Assembly (NCBI GenBank): GCA_947561395.2 | Contig: OX387183.1 | Coordinates: 9,599,402-9,663,401 of the forward strand | DNA: 64,000 bases | Origin: Buxus sempervirens | Taxonomy: Eukaryota; Streptophyta; Magnoliopsida; Buxales; Buxaceae | Direction: 5' to 3' | In this document: positions 44,895 through 56,110 of the stretch, piece after piece | How the letters are laid out: each line of letters opens with the position of its first letter | Numbering within the stretch: the first letter of the stretch is position 1 | Translations under genes and position numbers: made by a program | Notes under the pieces: generated by a model | The model's input: the letters and a program-made list of their open reading frames with translations, nothing else | Databases searched by the model: none | Told to the model about the DNA's origin: nothing

Positions 44895-45644
44895 CCGCGA
44901 AGGATTCAAAATGGCAACCACCAAACTTGAACGAACTGCTTGGTGAAAACCCTTGTTGCAGATGGCTTTGTCTTTTTTCTTCTTGTCTAGTGCCCGTAAC
45001 GAAGCGCCTCGAAAGAACCAACAGGCTCCACCAGAATGAGAAGGAAACACAACCAAACAAAGGAAAGAAAGGAACGAGACGTAAGCAAAGGAAAAGAGCA
45101 GGGCGAAGAGGCGAGATGGAGCTTGATTGGAGAAAAAACCAGAAGCAGGAGCTAGCAGGTTGTCGAGATAGAACAAAACTAGCAAAAAAAAACCTAGGAA
45201 GAAACGACCTGCAAGACAGAGGAATGACCCAAAACCGCCAAACAAAACGAATAGAGAGTGGTTTACTAGGGGGAAGGAGGAAACCGAACATCTCATCTCG
45301 TGTCGCATTTTTTCCTCAAGACATTTAATTTGCTTGCTATGTAACATATTAGCACTCCAATGTAACATAATCGCGAATCATAGGTACTGGTGCGACAAGT
45401 TCACGGTATGCCATCATGGAAGAAAATTTTTAAGTGATTTATGGGATTCTAAAAACAAAATTGCAAGAAAGATTTAGTGAAGCCTGATGGTCAAGTTTTC
45501 TATTTTACGAATTTTGGCTAAATCAAATGAATTAAAATGAATTGGAGGAGTGAAAGAGCAAAACAACAACAACAAAAAAAGAAAAAAAGAAGAGAGAAGG
45601 GCGATCGACCCTTCCAAAGTTAATTTTTATTTGAGCCTAGCACT

Positions 45645-46850
45645 TCACGGTCCTCCAAACTCGCCGAACTGTCGGACAATTTGATTAGCTGCTTCACTTT
45701 CTGTTGCTCTGAATCTCTTCTTCCCCAGTGCCTGAGCAGCTGATGGGAGTCCTCCACAATTTTCAACAATTTCATCCTTCAAACTCGTTAAATCCGAATT
45801 ATCAAATTCCATTCCTTGATTCTGGGCTGTCTGTATGAATATGGACCAGATATCTGTATCTTTCAGAGGCTGCAAGCGGTACAAGTTAGTCTCTCCGACC
45901 ATTCTTTTCGCCACCTCTTCCAGCCTACTTGTGACGATGATTCCGCAGCCATGGCTCTTTGGCAGTCCGTACGTGAGCCGGTGACCACTCTCTGTGTGCT
46001 GAGAAGGCTCATCCAATTCGGGAACAGCCAAGCCCTCGTACCACTCGCTTACGCGCCAGACGTCGTCCAGTACAATTAGATACCGCTTGCCTTTAAGCCG
46101 TTGACGAAGGCCAAGTAAGAGCTGGTCTAGGCCACAACCACCATTACCATCAATTAAGAAAGATAAAGTGTCTTCGTCTTCACCCAGCTGCTCCATCATA
46201 TACTCCACCAGCGTCGACCTTATTGCATCCGGATCATCGTTATATGTCCTGGACAAACATATCCATATCCTTGGAAAGTACACGCTTTGCACGTTGGGGC
46301 TGTTGAAAACCAGTTGAGCAAGCGTGGTTTTGCCTGCACCGCCCATTCCGACGATCCCGATTGTCTTCGTCTTATCAGAACCTCGATCTTGAAGGAGCAG
46401 TTCTTCCAATTTCTTCACCTGGTCATCGAACCCATAGATCCCGGAGACGTTCACCAAGGAATCGGATCGCCGATCGATGATGGATGAAACGTTGGCCGTG
46501 CTCGATGACCCTGCCGCGCAATCCGGAATACTGGCGAGAGCTTTTCTGACTTCAAGCAGCCGACTCTCGATTTTGAGACGCGAAAGTGATTCTTTAAAAT
46601 GGTTTAGACAGAAGGAATTGTTTTGCTTGGTATCTGGGCGCTTCTCCGATATCATCTGGCAATCCTCCAATATGTAGTTGAGATTGCGCAGTAAATCCAC
46701 GGTCACTGAGGGACTGTTTTTCTTCTTTTCAACCATTTCTTTGATTTCCGTAAAAGTCGAGCGGAAAGGAAGTCGCTTGGAATCGATTTGCGCTTCCTCA
46801 AGGTCGCGGATGAATTTGCTAATGAAAAGATCAACAATCTCCTTTCCCAT
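45645..46850 (-). CDS. Truncated CC-NB-ARC resistance-type protein (no winged helix, no LRR)
   Basis: NLR proteins are intracellular immune receptors. From ATG 46850 (401 aa; an upstream in-frame TTG is less likely) there is a helical N-terminus of about 130 residues, then NB-ARC: P-loop GMGGAGKTT near 168-176, kinase-2 LIVLDDVW near 258-265, RNBS-B IIVTSR near 304 and GLPL-type CGGLPSAAQALG near 365. The protein then ends within about 25 residues, with no MHD, winged-helix or LRR. It lies 0.8 kb downstream of, and on the same strand as, a gene with just those missing parts. It may be a nucleotide-binding helper, a truncated relic, or one half of a split receptor. Confidence 0.85.
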   Translation of the reverse strand: MGKEIVDLFISKFIRDLEEAQIDSKRLPFRSTFTEIKEMVEKKKNSPSVTVDLLRNLNYILEDCQMISEKRPDTKQNNSFCLNHFKESLSRLKIESRLLEVRKALASIPDCAAGSSSTANVSSIIDRRSDSLVNVSGIYGFDDQVKKLEELLLQDRGSDKTKTIGIVGMGGAGKTTLAQLVFNSPNVQSVYFPRIWICLSRTYNDDPDAIRSTLVEYMMEQLGEDEDTLSFLIDGNGGCGLDQLLLGLRQRLKGKRYLIVLDDVWRVSEWYEGLAVPELDEPSQHTESGHRLTYGLPKSHGCGIIVTSRLEEVAKRMVGETNLYRLQPLKDTDIWSIFIQTAQNQGMEFDNSDLTSLKDEIVENCGGLPSAAQALGKKRFRATESEAANQIVRQFGEFGGP

Positions 46851-46954
46851 TTTGCTTGTAACTCCCTTGCCCAAAATGTTCGGCTCCCAACTCCGGAAGG
46901 AATCTCACCCTTTCTCCGTTGCGATTATCGGAAGAAATTTGGACTTGCGGGGGA

Positions 46955-47090
46955 GAGTAAAATTAAAATGACACTGATTCTTAATTATTTTAAAAATTAT
47001 CACTAATTATTAATAAATGAGAATTGGGTGACTGAATCTAAATTATTTTTAAACAGCATAATTTAAAACCCATTTTCCTTTAAGCAAACT
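46955..47090. repeat. MITE fragment beside the NLR start
   Basis: It shares GTGACTGAATCTAAATTAT-like and TTTTTAAACAGCAT-like pieces with 63105-63240, and with the foldback MITE at 42195-42540. It lies about 100 bp upstream of the NB-ARC gene's ATG. Confidence 0.5.
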
Positions 47091-47649
47091 TATGTTATCT
47101 TGAAACCTTTTTGTAAAAGCAGTGGAATGACACTCATAATCAATTATCTTAAAAAAGGTATCATTATTTATCAACTACCAAAAATTAGGCAAATCTTAAA
47201 AAATTTAACGTTTCAGACTGTTTTGAGTCAACCACCAATTTGCTTATTGCTTTGTAATCATGTCATATGGGAGGTGAGGTTTCTCTTAATTGGCATTGCC
47301 TTTTGGCTTTGTTTTGTATTTGTTGGTTTGCAAGCAAGATATATAAGCTAAGGAAAATAAGAACATCAATTGCGAAATTATTAATTTGGCTCCAAAAATC
47401 CATTCCATCACAGATTCGGGAAATTTGAACTGATAATTGTTAGTGAAATTCAGAAAGCTTCTTAATTAGTTGCTTTTTGTGTAAGTTTTTGGGCGTTCTC
47501 ATAATTAAGCAGTAGCAGTCATTTGGGAGAAATCAAGTACAGTACAATTTAATCAATTAACATTCTTCAACTTTGGAAGAGCATGACCCAACTAGTTCTT
47601 GTGGCATTCCGTTCTGTTCCAATGTAAAATATCAAAACAATTAAAAGCT
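47091..47649. other. Spacer between the two NLR halves
   Basis: AT-rich with no ORF of note. It would hold the promoter of the NB-ARC half and the 3' end of the LRR half. Confidence 0.5.
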
Positions 47650-49647
47650 TTACATGATCGTCGTCGGTGCCCCCTTGGTCCATCTGGCACCGGCAACTTC
47701 TTTTCTCCATACTCCGTCATCTCTCATTTCTGCACAACACTCGTCGCATAGAAACCTTTCACATTTAACCTTCTCAAAGTAAGTCAGATTCGGAAAAGCT
47801 GACTCCACATCCTTCCATTTGATTTCCATGTCTTTGAGGTGCTTCAAACGCAGAGTTGTAACTTTATTCTCCGGGACGTCCAAGCTACGCAGTTTCCCTC
47901 CCCTGATGTACAGCTTCTCCAGATTCAACAATTTACTAGCTCTCAACCAATCTGGTGCCACGGTACGAGGGAAGCATCGAAGGTCCAGCTTTCGGAGGCT
48001 GGTAGGAATCGATGGGGAAGACTTCTTAGTCATGGATTCCTTCTTACTAAGCTGTCGGATTGCCCTCTTGAATTCGATAGATCGTCCTCCCCATGATATT
48101 GTTAGGATGCGAAGTGCTTTGAAGTCGGACAAATTACTGAGCTCGTCTTCTTGATTTTCTACCGCGCTCCCCATATATATACTCAGTTTTCTCAGCTTTG
48201 GCCATTCTGCAAGCTTGCGGAGGTCACAACCATCTTTATCTGAACTGCTATGCACAACAAATCCCTTGAGCACCTGGAGTCCAGAGAGCTTTTCGAGCTC
48301 CTTGGGCATGCTTTCCAGCAAATAACACTCGGATACATCCAGGTGTGTCAGTTTCTTCAGTGAGCCGATGCAGGAGGGCAATCGACCCAGATTGTGGCAT
48401 GCTCGAAGGTCCAAGATTCTAAGGTTCTCTAGTTTCGCAATGGAGTCTGGTAATTCCATGATTCTAGAAATCCCTCCAAGGCTAAAGTACTTGAGGTGTT
48501 TCTGAGTCTCCAAACCCTTCATGAATTCGTCATCCACTACCTCGATATGATGAGTAGTCGATTTCTGCCATCTTCCCAAGTGAAGAACTATCATATTTCT
48601 CGCATTTGACAGCCACTGACGGTCAAGTTTTAAGTACTGCTCGTTTACATTGAACAGTGTCTGCAAATCTTCAGGTTTTGGAATTTCTTTTTCTACTTCT
48701 TTCTGCTGAGAAGTTCCGGATCCTCCTTTGTAGTCCTTGGATACCAAGCATGCACGGCCGGATGACGAGAAACTAGTCGGCGGTGTTGCCTTCGTCATAT
48801 CGAAGTCAAAGAACTCAGCTTTTTGGGCAGCTGAGATCAACATGCGACGGATCCAGGGATGCATTGTACAGCTACTAAAACTGGGGCTCAGCTTTTCATT
48901 GTGGGGTTTGATCATGCCCTTTCTTATCAGCTCCCGGAAGACGTGTTCTCCTTCTTCTTCTGCAGTATTATTATCTTTGGCGGTTACAAAGCCTTCTCCT
49001 ATCCACCAGTAGATTAAAGGTCTCTTCTTTATAACTGTGTTGTCGGTGAAGATGGAGAAGCAGAGCAAGCAGAGCTTCAAGCGCTGTTCGAGGACTTCAT
49101 AACTCAAAGTAAGACTAGTGATGGTAGAGCTTGTAAGAATATACTCTTCCATGCGATGCTTCTGCCAATATTCTGATGCTGCTTTTTTAGCTTGATCCTT
49201 GACTGCCGGCAGCTTGTCAGTTTTCCGACGGAGCAGTACTTTGGTTTTCAAATCAATGATGGACAGTTGATCTTTTATGGTTCTAATTTTTTCTTCAGTG
49301 CTGCGAAGATTGGATTCCGATATGGAAGGCCTGTTTTGCATTTCCTCACTTGAATTGCGATTCTCATAGACACCATCTTGGATTTCTTGTACCAATTGTC
49401 CGACTTCCCGGATCATACTCACCAATTCTTTGAATTCCTTGATCATATTCTCTTCCCACCCCTGGACACTGGGCAAGATGGGTTTCATATATTCAAGCCC
49501 ATCCTCTACAGACTTGAACAACTCCTTTATCCGTGACGAGTTCTCACTGTTACTGTTGTGGTCGACAAGGGCAATACTTCTCTTGGCCTCACTCAGCCAA
49601 CCCTGCAAAATCGGCATGGCTGCTTCTGGATTCCTGTGCACCGGCAT
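47650..49647 (-). CDS. NLR-like protein with winged-helix and LRR but no NB-ARC P-loop (665 aa)
   Basis: The first ~170 residues are helical, with charged heptads. A winged-helix segment follows at about 176-270 (LTLSYEVLEQRLKLCLLCFS, KRPLIYWWIGEGFV), which in full NLRs lies after NB-ARC. LRRs fill about 345-640 (LRILDLRACHNLGRLP, LTHLDVSECYLLESMP). No P-loop, kinase-2 or GLPL is present, and there is no stop or shift, so it looks intact rather than decayed. The style recalls RPP13-like protein 4 (ZAR1-type) relatives. TGTGCAG just before the ATG could be a splice acceptor, so an upstream exon is possible. Its missing module is present in the neighbouring gene at 45645-46850. Confidence 0.85.
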   Translation of the reverse strand: MPVHRNPEAAMPILQGWLSEAKRSIALVDHNSNSENSSRIKELFKSVEDGLEYMKPILPSVQGWEENMIKEFKELVSMIREVGQLVQEIQDGVYENRNSSEEMQNRPSISESNLRSTEEKIRTIKDQLSIIDLKTKVLLRRKTDKLPAVKDQAKKAASEYWQKHRMEEYILTSSTITSLTLSYEVLEQRLKLCLLCFSIFTDNTVIKKRPLIYWWIGEGFVTAKDNNTAEEEGEHVFRELIRKGMIKPHNEKLSPSFSSCTMHPWIRRMLISAAQKAEFFDFDMTKATPPTSFSSSGRACLVSKDYKGGSGTSQQKEVEKEIPKPEDLQTLFNVNEQYLKLDRQWLSNARNMIVLHLGRWQKSTTHHIEVVDDEFMKGLETQKHLKYFSLGGISRIMELPDSIAKLENLRILDLRACHNLGRLPSCIGSLKKLTHLDVSECYLLESMPKELEKLSGLQVLKGFVVHSSSDKDGCDLRKLAEWPKLRKLSIYMGSAVENQEDELSNLSDFKALRILTISWGGRSIEFKRAIRQLSKKESMTKKSSPSIPTSLRKLDLRCFPRTVAPDWLRASKLLNLEKLYIRGGKLRSLDVPENKVTTLRLKHLKDMEIKWKDVESAFPNLTYFEKVKCERFLCDECCAEMRDDGVWRKEVAGARWTKGAPTTIM

Positions 49648-49744
49648 TTCTGCACAACCGAGAAAAGATAGATAAGTTTGTCAAGAAAAGCAAGTCGAAG
49701 AATCAACAAATTCTCTAAATCTAGAAGAATAATATAAGTCTACA

Positions 49745-50225
49745 ACTAGGAATGGCAATTGTGTGGGTTAAATGGCTAACCCGGCTGGCACCTAATGTTT
49801 AGGGTTTGATATGTTATAAATTGAGTTAGGATTTAGCTCAACACTTATTAAAATATTGTTTTCCATATATATCATATATAAAATACATATTTCATAAATA
49901 AATATATTATTAATTTGCATATTCCATTTAAACTCATTTATATTTTTACTAGTATACTCTGGTCAACCCCGAGTAATCTCATTACTAACCTTATAGGGGT
50001 AGGAGCAAGGCTAAACCCTTATGGGAATAGGTTAGGGTTTGCCAAAACCCAGCTCCCAACTGGCTTTATTGCTATCTGTATTGCATGCTTGTGGGGTGCA
50101 CGTGACAAGGTCGCAACATGCGAATGTTGGTGTATGAAGTCGCCACAACCTGAAATGGTGAAAATAAACACCTGGTTTAATATGGCTAAGTTTGCAATCA
50201 AAGAATCGGGTAAAAAATCCGGTTG
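49745..50225. repeat. AT-rich MITE-like relic (GGAATGGCAA type)
   Basis: Phrases such as GGAATGGCAATTGTGTGGG followed by AACCCGG resemble the starts at 60719 and the inverted end at 62717. The ends were not resolved. No gene was seen. Confidence 0.35.
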
Positions 50226-50240
50226 AGAACTAGAGAAGTC

Positions 50241-50910
50241 TGTAGACACCCCGGTTCACGCTGTCTTAAGATAGGTTCGCTTGGTCACTCAATCTAGACT
50301 TATCGAGTCAATCTACTCACTTTAATCCTAATCCATCATGTCTCTTTTTGGCCCAGATTTGGGCCTCATGGGTCTGGCCCGATTCTGTTATTTTTATTCA
50401 TGTTTAATTCAAGTGAAATGAGTCAACTTGAGTGGGCCCCATTGGAAGGCCCACCGGTTCATGTAAGGCCCAAGGTGGAGTCTAAGTCCGTTAAGAAAAT
50501 GGCCTGGCTGAAGTGGACCGTGCTAATTTCCCCTTAAGTGGTGATTGGAACCACTTTTAATGTAATTGAAGGCTTTGGTTTGAGGAATGTGAGAGGATTA
50601 AGCTTCCACCTGCTTGGGAACTGCGTTTCCCAGACATGGCTTTATGGTGTAATCATCCTCTCCTGAGAAAGAGGTGACTTAGGCTCGATAAGCCTGCCAT
50701 CAGGCATAGCCACACCACACACGCTATAAGGGAGAGGATAAGGCATGATATAGACAATGATGCAGTGCTCTTTGTGTGCATGAGTGTGTAGATGAGCATG
50801 CTAATAACATTTAAAGCATAACAATCTAACGAGCGTGTGCTTGTACGCATGAGATCATGCTTAGCAAGCAACATAGACATATGGATGTGTGTTAGTGTGA
50901 GCTCAATCAC
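50241..50910 (+). repeat. Plus-strand LTR fragment
   Basis: TGTAGACACCCCGG begins at about 50241 on the plus strand, matching the terminal motif of the Tat-type LTRs at 160, 15457 and 19115 but in the opposite orientation. No internal region or right end was recognised. The stretch is rich in GGCCCA words. Confidence 0.45.
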
Positions 50911-52075
50911 TCAAAACGAAAAGCGATGGGCTCAAATTCCTCAATCAATATAGTGGCATTTCAATGACAATTTCTAAAGAATGAAAAATATGAAAGGGAA
51001 TTCAACCACTATACAAAGCAACAAATTCTAGAGCTTATTACCATTAAAAGGACTAAACAGGGGGCGTCTAGGCTTTTAGACCGAACATCCCAGTTAGAAA
51101 CTTCAACATTCAAAAGTAAGCAAACCCCATCTGATGTATTGCAATTCCAAGAGTCTTCAGCAAAATAATATAGATTCCAAAATTTTCAGATAGGTATAAA
51201 TCCATCTTAAAATTGCTACTCATGGTCTTGCGTTTGGTGTTAGAAACCGAAACGAGTGATTTGGTTTATCAAACAAACACTTCGTTTGATAGTTCCAAAT
51301 CCAAAATCTGGATACCCATTTTTATATAACATGCTAGTGAGGGTTAAGAATGCATAAACAATATTTTTGGACGAAAAGCCCTCATTTGGGCAAAAAATGA
51401 ACTGCCAAATGCTGAACAGAAATGTTCATTCCTCATAGGAAAACGACCAATTTTTGTTTCTCAAATCAACATAAAAAATCCACAACCAAAATGTCATCAA
51501 ATATTTAGGCAATACAAAAACAAATAACTCGAATTTTCAAGGCATTTAAATGAACGAAAAATCTACAAACCTGAAGATGCTACTTCGGTATGGTTTTGAG
51601 CTCCTGCGATGCGAACAGCGAGTTCTCTCTTAAGAGCTCGTTTCTCTTTCCAAAGCAATTCGCCGCACTCCAATGAGGTGGAGGAAGATGAGGTTTTAAG
51701 GAAAAAATTTTACTCTCAAGGAAGAGGAAGAAATCAAGTTCCGAAACACTCAGCTTCTCTCGCGTAGACCAGCTTTTTTCGCAGGCCCTTACCTCTTCCA
51801 TTTATCTCTCGCCCTCTCCTCTCCCATTTTTTTTCTTCCCTTCTTCTCTCACGTCACTCTCCTTCTCCACCTTCTCTAGCAAGGCCACTCCTTTTCTCTT
51901 CTCTCTGCTTTCCTCTTTCTCACGCCTCTTCTCCTCCTCCTGCGCAGCACTCCCTTTTCGCCCTCTTTTCTCTCTTGCCTGCGCCCTCTCTCTTTTATTC
52001 TCTCTTCTCCTTTCCTTCTTCTCTCCCAGCCTGCGCAGAATCCCTTTTCCCTCCCTATCTCTCTCTCCGTGAGCA
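50911..52075. other. Non-coding DNA, CT-rich to the right
   Basis: No gene is supported. 51780-52075 is a strongly CT-rich tract; charged ORFs on its minus strand are low-complexity artefacts. It may be part of the LTR or of the left flank of the hAT element. Confidence 0.45.
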
Positions 52076-52295
52076 GACCCCTCTCTTCCATTTTGTCGTC
52101 CCCTCCCTCTGTTCTTGTCGGTCCCATGGGGAATCATGGTCGGGGGGAGGTGACCGTGGCCCTTTCCCTCTTACCAAAATTACCAGAGAGACCCCTCTCT
52201 TCCATTTTGTCGTCCTCCCTCTCTTCTTGTCGGTCCCATGGGGAATCATGGGGCGGGGGTAGGTGACCGTGGGCCTTTCCCTCTTGAGTCTTCAT
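52076..52295. repeat. Two-copy tandem repeat, about 115 bp
   Basis: AGACCCCTCTCTTCCATTTT followed by GTCGGTCCCATGGGGAATCA occurs twice in tandem with small differences. Confidence 0.8.
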
Positions 52296-52299
52296 GGGC

Positions 52300-52780
52300 G
52301 ACGTTTTAAATTTTGGCGGCACGCCGCGGCCGAAATTTCGGTAAGGAGACACCAGCGATGCGTTTCGCGGGGAAAATCACTGGGGTTGTGCCCCCAGTGA
52401 TTTGCATCGAAATGCCAACGAAACTGAGAGAAATTTCACTCGGTTTCAGTTGGCATTTTTTTTAAAAACAAAACGAGCGCACGTGTGCGATTCGCACATG
52501 TGCGCGTGGCTTTTAGTTGACGCGCTATCGCCCAAATCTACCTGTAAAAAAAAAAAAAAAAAGAGGGGGTGACGAACCAGTGCTTGGGGGGGGGGGGGGG
52601 GATTTTTGCTTGGATTTAAGCTCGTTTTTTGTCGTTTTTCATCATATAGCAAGATTAAAGTTGTTTGAGCCAAGGTTTTGTAAATTTGGAGGAGATTAAA
52701 GCCACGTTCATCGCACACTTTGGGTAAGGTCATTTTTTTTCAATTTTTTTGACCTAAAGCTTGTGGAATGTCTTGATTTC
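52300..52780. repeat. Left hAT region with palindromes and a poly-G run
   Basis: Palindromic pairs include AATCACTGGGG with CCCCCAGTGATT and GCCAACGAAACTGAG with CGGTTTCAGTTGGC. A G homopolymer of about 17 lies near 52585-52601. No gene was seen. Confidence 0.5.
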
Positions 52781-52939
52781 ATTATATGTTGAAGTCCGAC
52801 ACCCGATATACAGATGGGTATCGGCATTTTATTTTTTGCCCAAAAAATTTATTTTTAGCAATTATTATATCCAAAAATGCATATAATTTTTTTAATTCAT
52901 TTAAATTAGATAAATAATGTTTTGGTTATGATAATTATA

Positions 52940-53720
52940 TATGTTATATGGGGACACCTGATCTACAAATGGGTGCCCCAGGATTAATTTTTTTTTAAAT
53001 TATTTTTTTTAATTTTTAAATCCGAAAATTGATATATTATTTATAAAATGAAGAAAAATAGATAAGTTGCCAAATTTAATTCATAAAATTGATTTATTTA
53101 TTGTAGAATTATTTATGTTAAGAAATTTGAGTTTATATAATTTTTTATGTATTTTTGATTTTTTGGAATTAATTAATCCAAAAATTAATTAATTATTAAT
53201 AAAATTAGTAAAAAAAGATAAATACTCAAATTAAATTCATAAAATTGATTTATTTATTGTAGAATGATTTATGTTAAATAATTGGCGCTTATATAATTTT
53301 TTTATATATTTTTGATTTTTTGGAATTAATTAATCCGAAAATTAATTAATTATTAATAAAATTAATAAAAAAAGATAAATACTCAAATTAAATTCATAAA
53401 ATTGATTTATTTATTGTAGAATGATTTATGTTAAGAAATCGGAATTTATATAATTTTTTATGTATTTATGAATTTTTTGAATTAATTAATCCGAAAATTG
53501 GTTAATTATTTATAAAATTAATAAAAAAATATAAGTACTCAAATTAAATTCCTAAAGATAATTTGTTTATTATAGAACAATTTATTTTAAAGAATCAGAG
53601 TTTTATAATTTTTTTATATAATTATGATTTTTCGAATTAATTTATGCCAAAATTAATAAATTATTCATAAATAATAATATAGTTTATAAATTATAAATAA
53701 GAAATTATAATTAGTTGGTA
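52940..53720. repeat. AT-rich tandem repeats, period about 146-157 bp
   Basis: TCATAAAATTGATTTATTTA recurs at 53091, 53237 and 53394, with a degenerate copy at 53550. Each unit also has a TTAATTAATCCGAAAATT-like part. They lie upstream of the hAT transposase start, in its 5' untranslated region. Confidence 0.8.
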
Positions 53721-55134
53721 ATGTTAGTATTGTCTAATGTGGATTAATATTTATAATTTGTTATTATGCTCTATTACTGACTTACTGTGCGTTTGTGCAG
53801 GTGTTCGGATTCCAGTGTAGTGCTTCTTGTTCTTGGTTAGTCTGTTAGAGACAATTAGATGGATAGACAGTATGGCATCTGGCAGTGATAGTGGAGAGGG
53901 TAGAGATGGTGGTAGGAGGCATGATATTGGTTGGGTCCATTGCACGAGATACGAGGGAGACGGAAATAAGACGGTTTGCAACTATTGCCGCCAAATCATA
54001 AAGGGTGGTGGAGTATCATGGTTGAAGCAGCATTTGGCACACGGCTACAATAACGTGGCCAACTATCATCAAGTCCCTCCAGAGGTTCAGAGGCGGATGA
54101 GAGAGCATTTACAATTAGGGAGTGCAGCTAGGGAGGGGAAGAGGCATGCACAGGAAGAGGTTAGACGTGGATTGGTAGAGCCCATCCGACCCTCTGTGGC
54201 TGCTGATATTGATGACGACGATGACATGGTGTACCCAGCCGAGTATGTGACAGAGGGAGAGATGGCAGCATTTAGAGCCTCTGTACAAGCATCCTTGCAA
54301 TATGAGTTTGAGAGGACAGAGGCTGCGAGGCATGGATTTCACAGGGGTGGTACTTCTAAAGGAGATGCAGGTGCAGCTGATGTTGATGCTCCTACTCCTA
54401 GTTCTAGACATAGGGCTGGGGCTGGTGTCACGCCCTGAAACCACACATCACGTATAAATATACGCATGTGGGTCTGGACGTAACTCTGCTCGTAAGCGAA
54501 TATAACCTATAATTTATTTCGTCTCGAAACATGAAATTCTCATTAATAAACTTAATGATCAGAGTTATAGCGGAATATCATAAATAAAATATCAATCCAA
54601 ACCAAGCTTAAACCACCTAGCTATTACACGAAGCCAAACATAACACCAAAAGTTCAAATCCTAAATAGTACTTGTTCATAAGATTCACTAAACATCATAA
54701 ATTCAATAACTTCTCATTTCTTCTCGTCTCCACGGTTATGATAGTTTCCTGTAAAATAATAAGGGGTGAGTTTACATAAAACTCAGTAAGTGGAGTTAAT
54801 GCACTCCATATGATTACATGCTGAATTTCCACTTTACTTAATATAACTACAATCAATATTATATATGTATATGTATAATAAACTGTACTCATGCATGTGT
54901 TTCCTATGTTCATTTATAGTCAATATATATATACCGTATACATAAATCTTAATATAAAGGATCATGCTCTCTATCAAATCAACTATTAATTTAACAATTA
55001 ACATCACAAGAATTTAACAGAATATATTAAGAATGAAATTTAACCATTTACCTAATAACCAGTAATAACAATAACAATAGACAAAAATAAAGATTTAAAT
55101 GATTTATTGAACTAAGCCCACAATAAGATCAGAA

Positions 55135-55610
55135 TACCATGTCTCAACTTCCCAAGAGACCATTCGGTCACTGGGTACTCTGACTAGTTATTTACACTAG
55201 GAGTATCACATAGCCACATTTCCCAGTAGACCTGAAGTCACACCGGGTACTCATACCAGCACTATAAGCCAGGAGTACTCATCAATATTTATATCCCAGT
55301 AGGCGTCCCTCACTGGGTACTCAACTAGGTAATGCACTAGGAGTACGATCCTCCCATCGGTAATCCTTGTGGGTACTTAACTAATATGTGGCAAATACTA
55401 GAAGTACATCAAATAACATCCCACAAGTGTTCCCAATTGGGTACTGAACTAGTATCTCAACTAGCAGTACAATCATCATAAATCTCCCAACGTTTATTCA
55501 CGGTGGGTACTGTACTAGTATTTTAACTAGCAGTACAACTCATCCCAGCAATACTTTTACTGGGTACTGAACTAGTAGTTTTCTCTCTAGCAGTACACCC
55601 ATCTCAAGAA
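55135..55610. repeat. Degenerate ~60-bp repeats in the solo LTR
   Basis: Six to eight units each carry GGGTACT, an ACTAGTA- or ACTAGG-type word and AGTAC. Spacing drifts between about 55 and 75 bases. Confidence 0.7.
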
Positions 55611-55929
55611 ACAGATTTCAAAATAAAATATCCCAAAGTTCACAACTGAGTATTTCCATGTCATTCCGTAATCTCACGGAAATCACAATAACTCATAACA
55701 CACGGATGAAAGTAAGATAATTAAAAATGAGGTTCACCCAAAAAGCTGCCCATGACTTAAAAGTAAATTAAATTAAAAATCAGGTTCGTCCAAAAGTTAC
55801 TGACGAATGAAAAGTAAAGTAATCAAATTTTAGGTTCAATCAAAAAGTGGAAGTGTAAAGTAATTACAAATAAGGTTTAACTTCAAAAGAATAACCAGAA
55901 TAAAGACAATGATTTCAACTCAAAATCGA

Positions 55930-56110
55930 CTGTTCACTGTTTACCATAAAACTAATTGAAATCTGGTTCAACCCAATCGACTGTTCACTGTTCATCATAA
56001 AACTAATTGAAATCTAGTTCAACCCAAATCGACTATTCGACTGTTCATCATAAACTAATTGAAATCTAGTTCAACATAAACTAATTGAAATCTAGTTCAA
56101 CCCAATGTTA
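55930..56110. repeat. Short tandem repeats in the solo LTR (CTAATTGAAATCTAGTTC units)
   Basis: CTAATTGAAATCTAGTTC or CTAATTGAAATCTGGTTC occurs four times, most with a GACTGTTCA block before it. Units vary in length. Confidence 0.75.

Noticed and set aside
44721..45368. 215-codon minus-strand ORF
   Set aside because: The upstream two-thirds is F/L-rich low complexity; only the last 57 codons look possibly meaningful.
51802..52137. Highly charged minus-strand ORF
   Set aside because: Low-complexity complement of a CT-rich tract; no domain.
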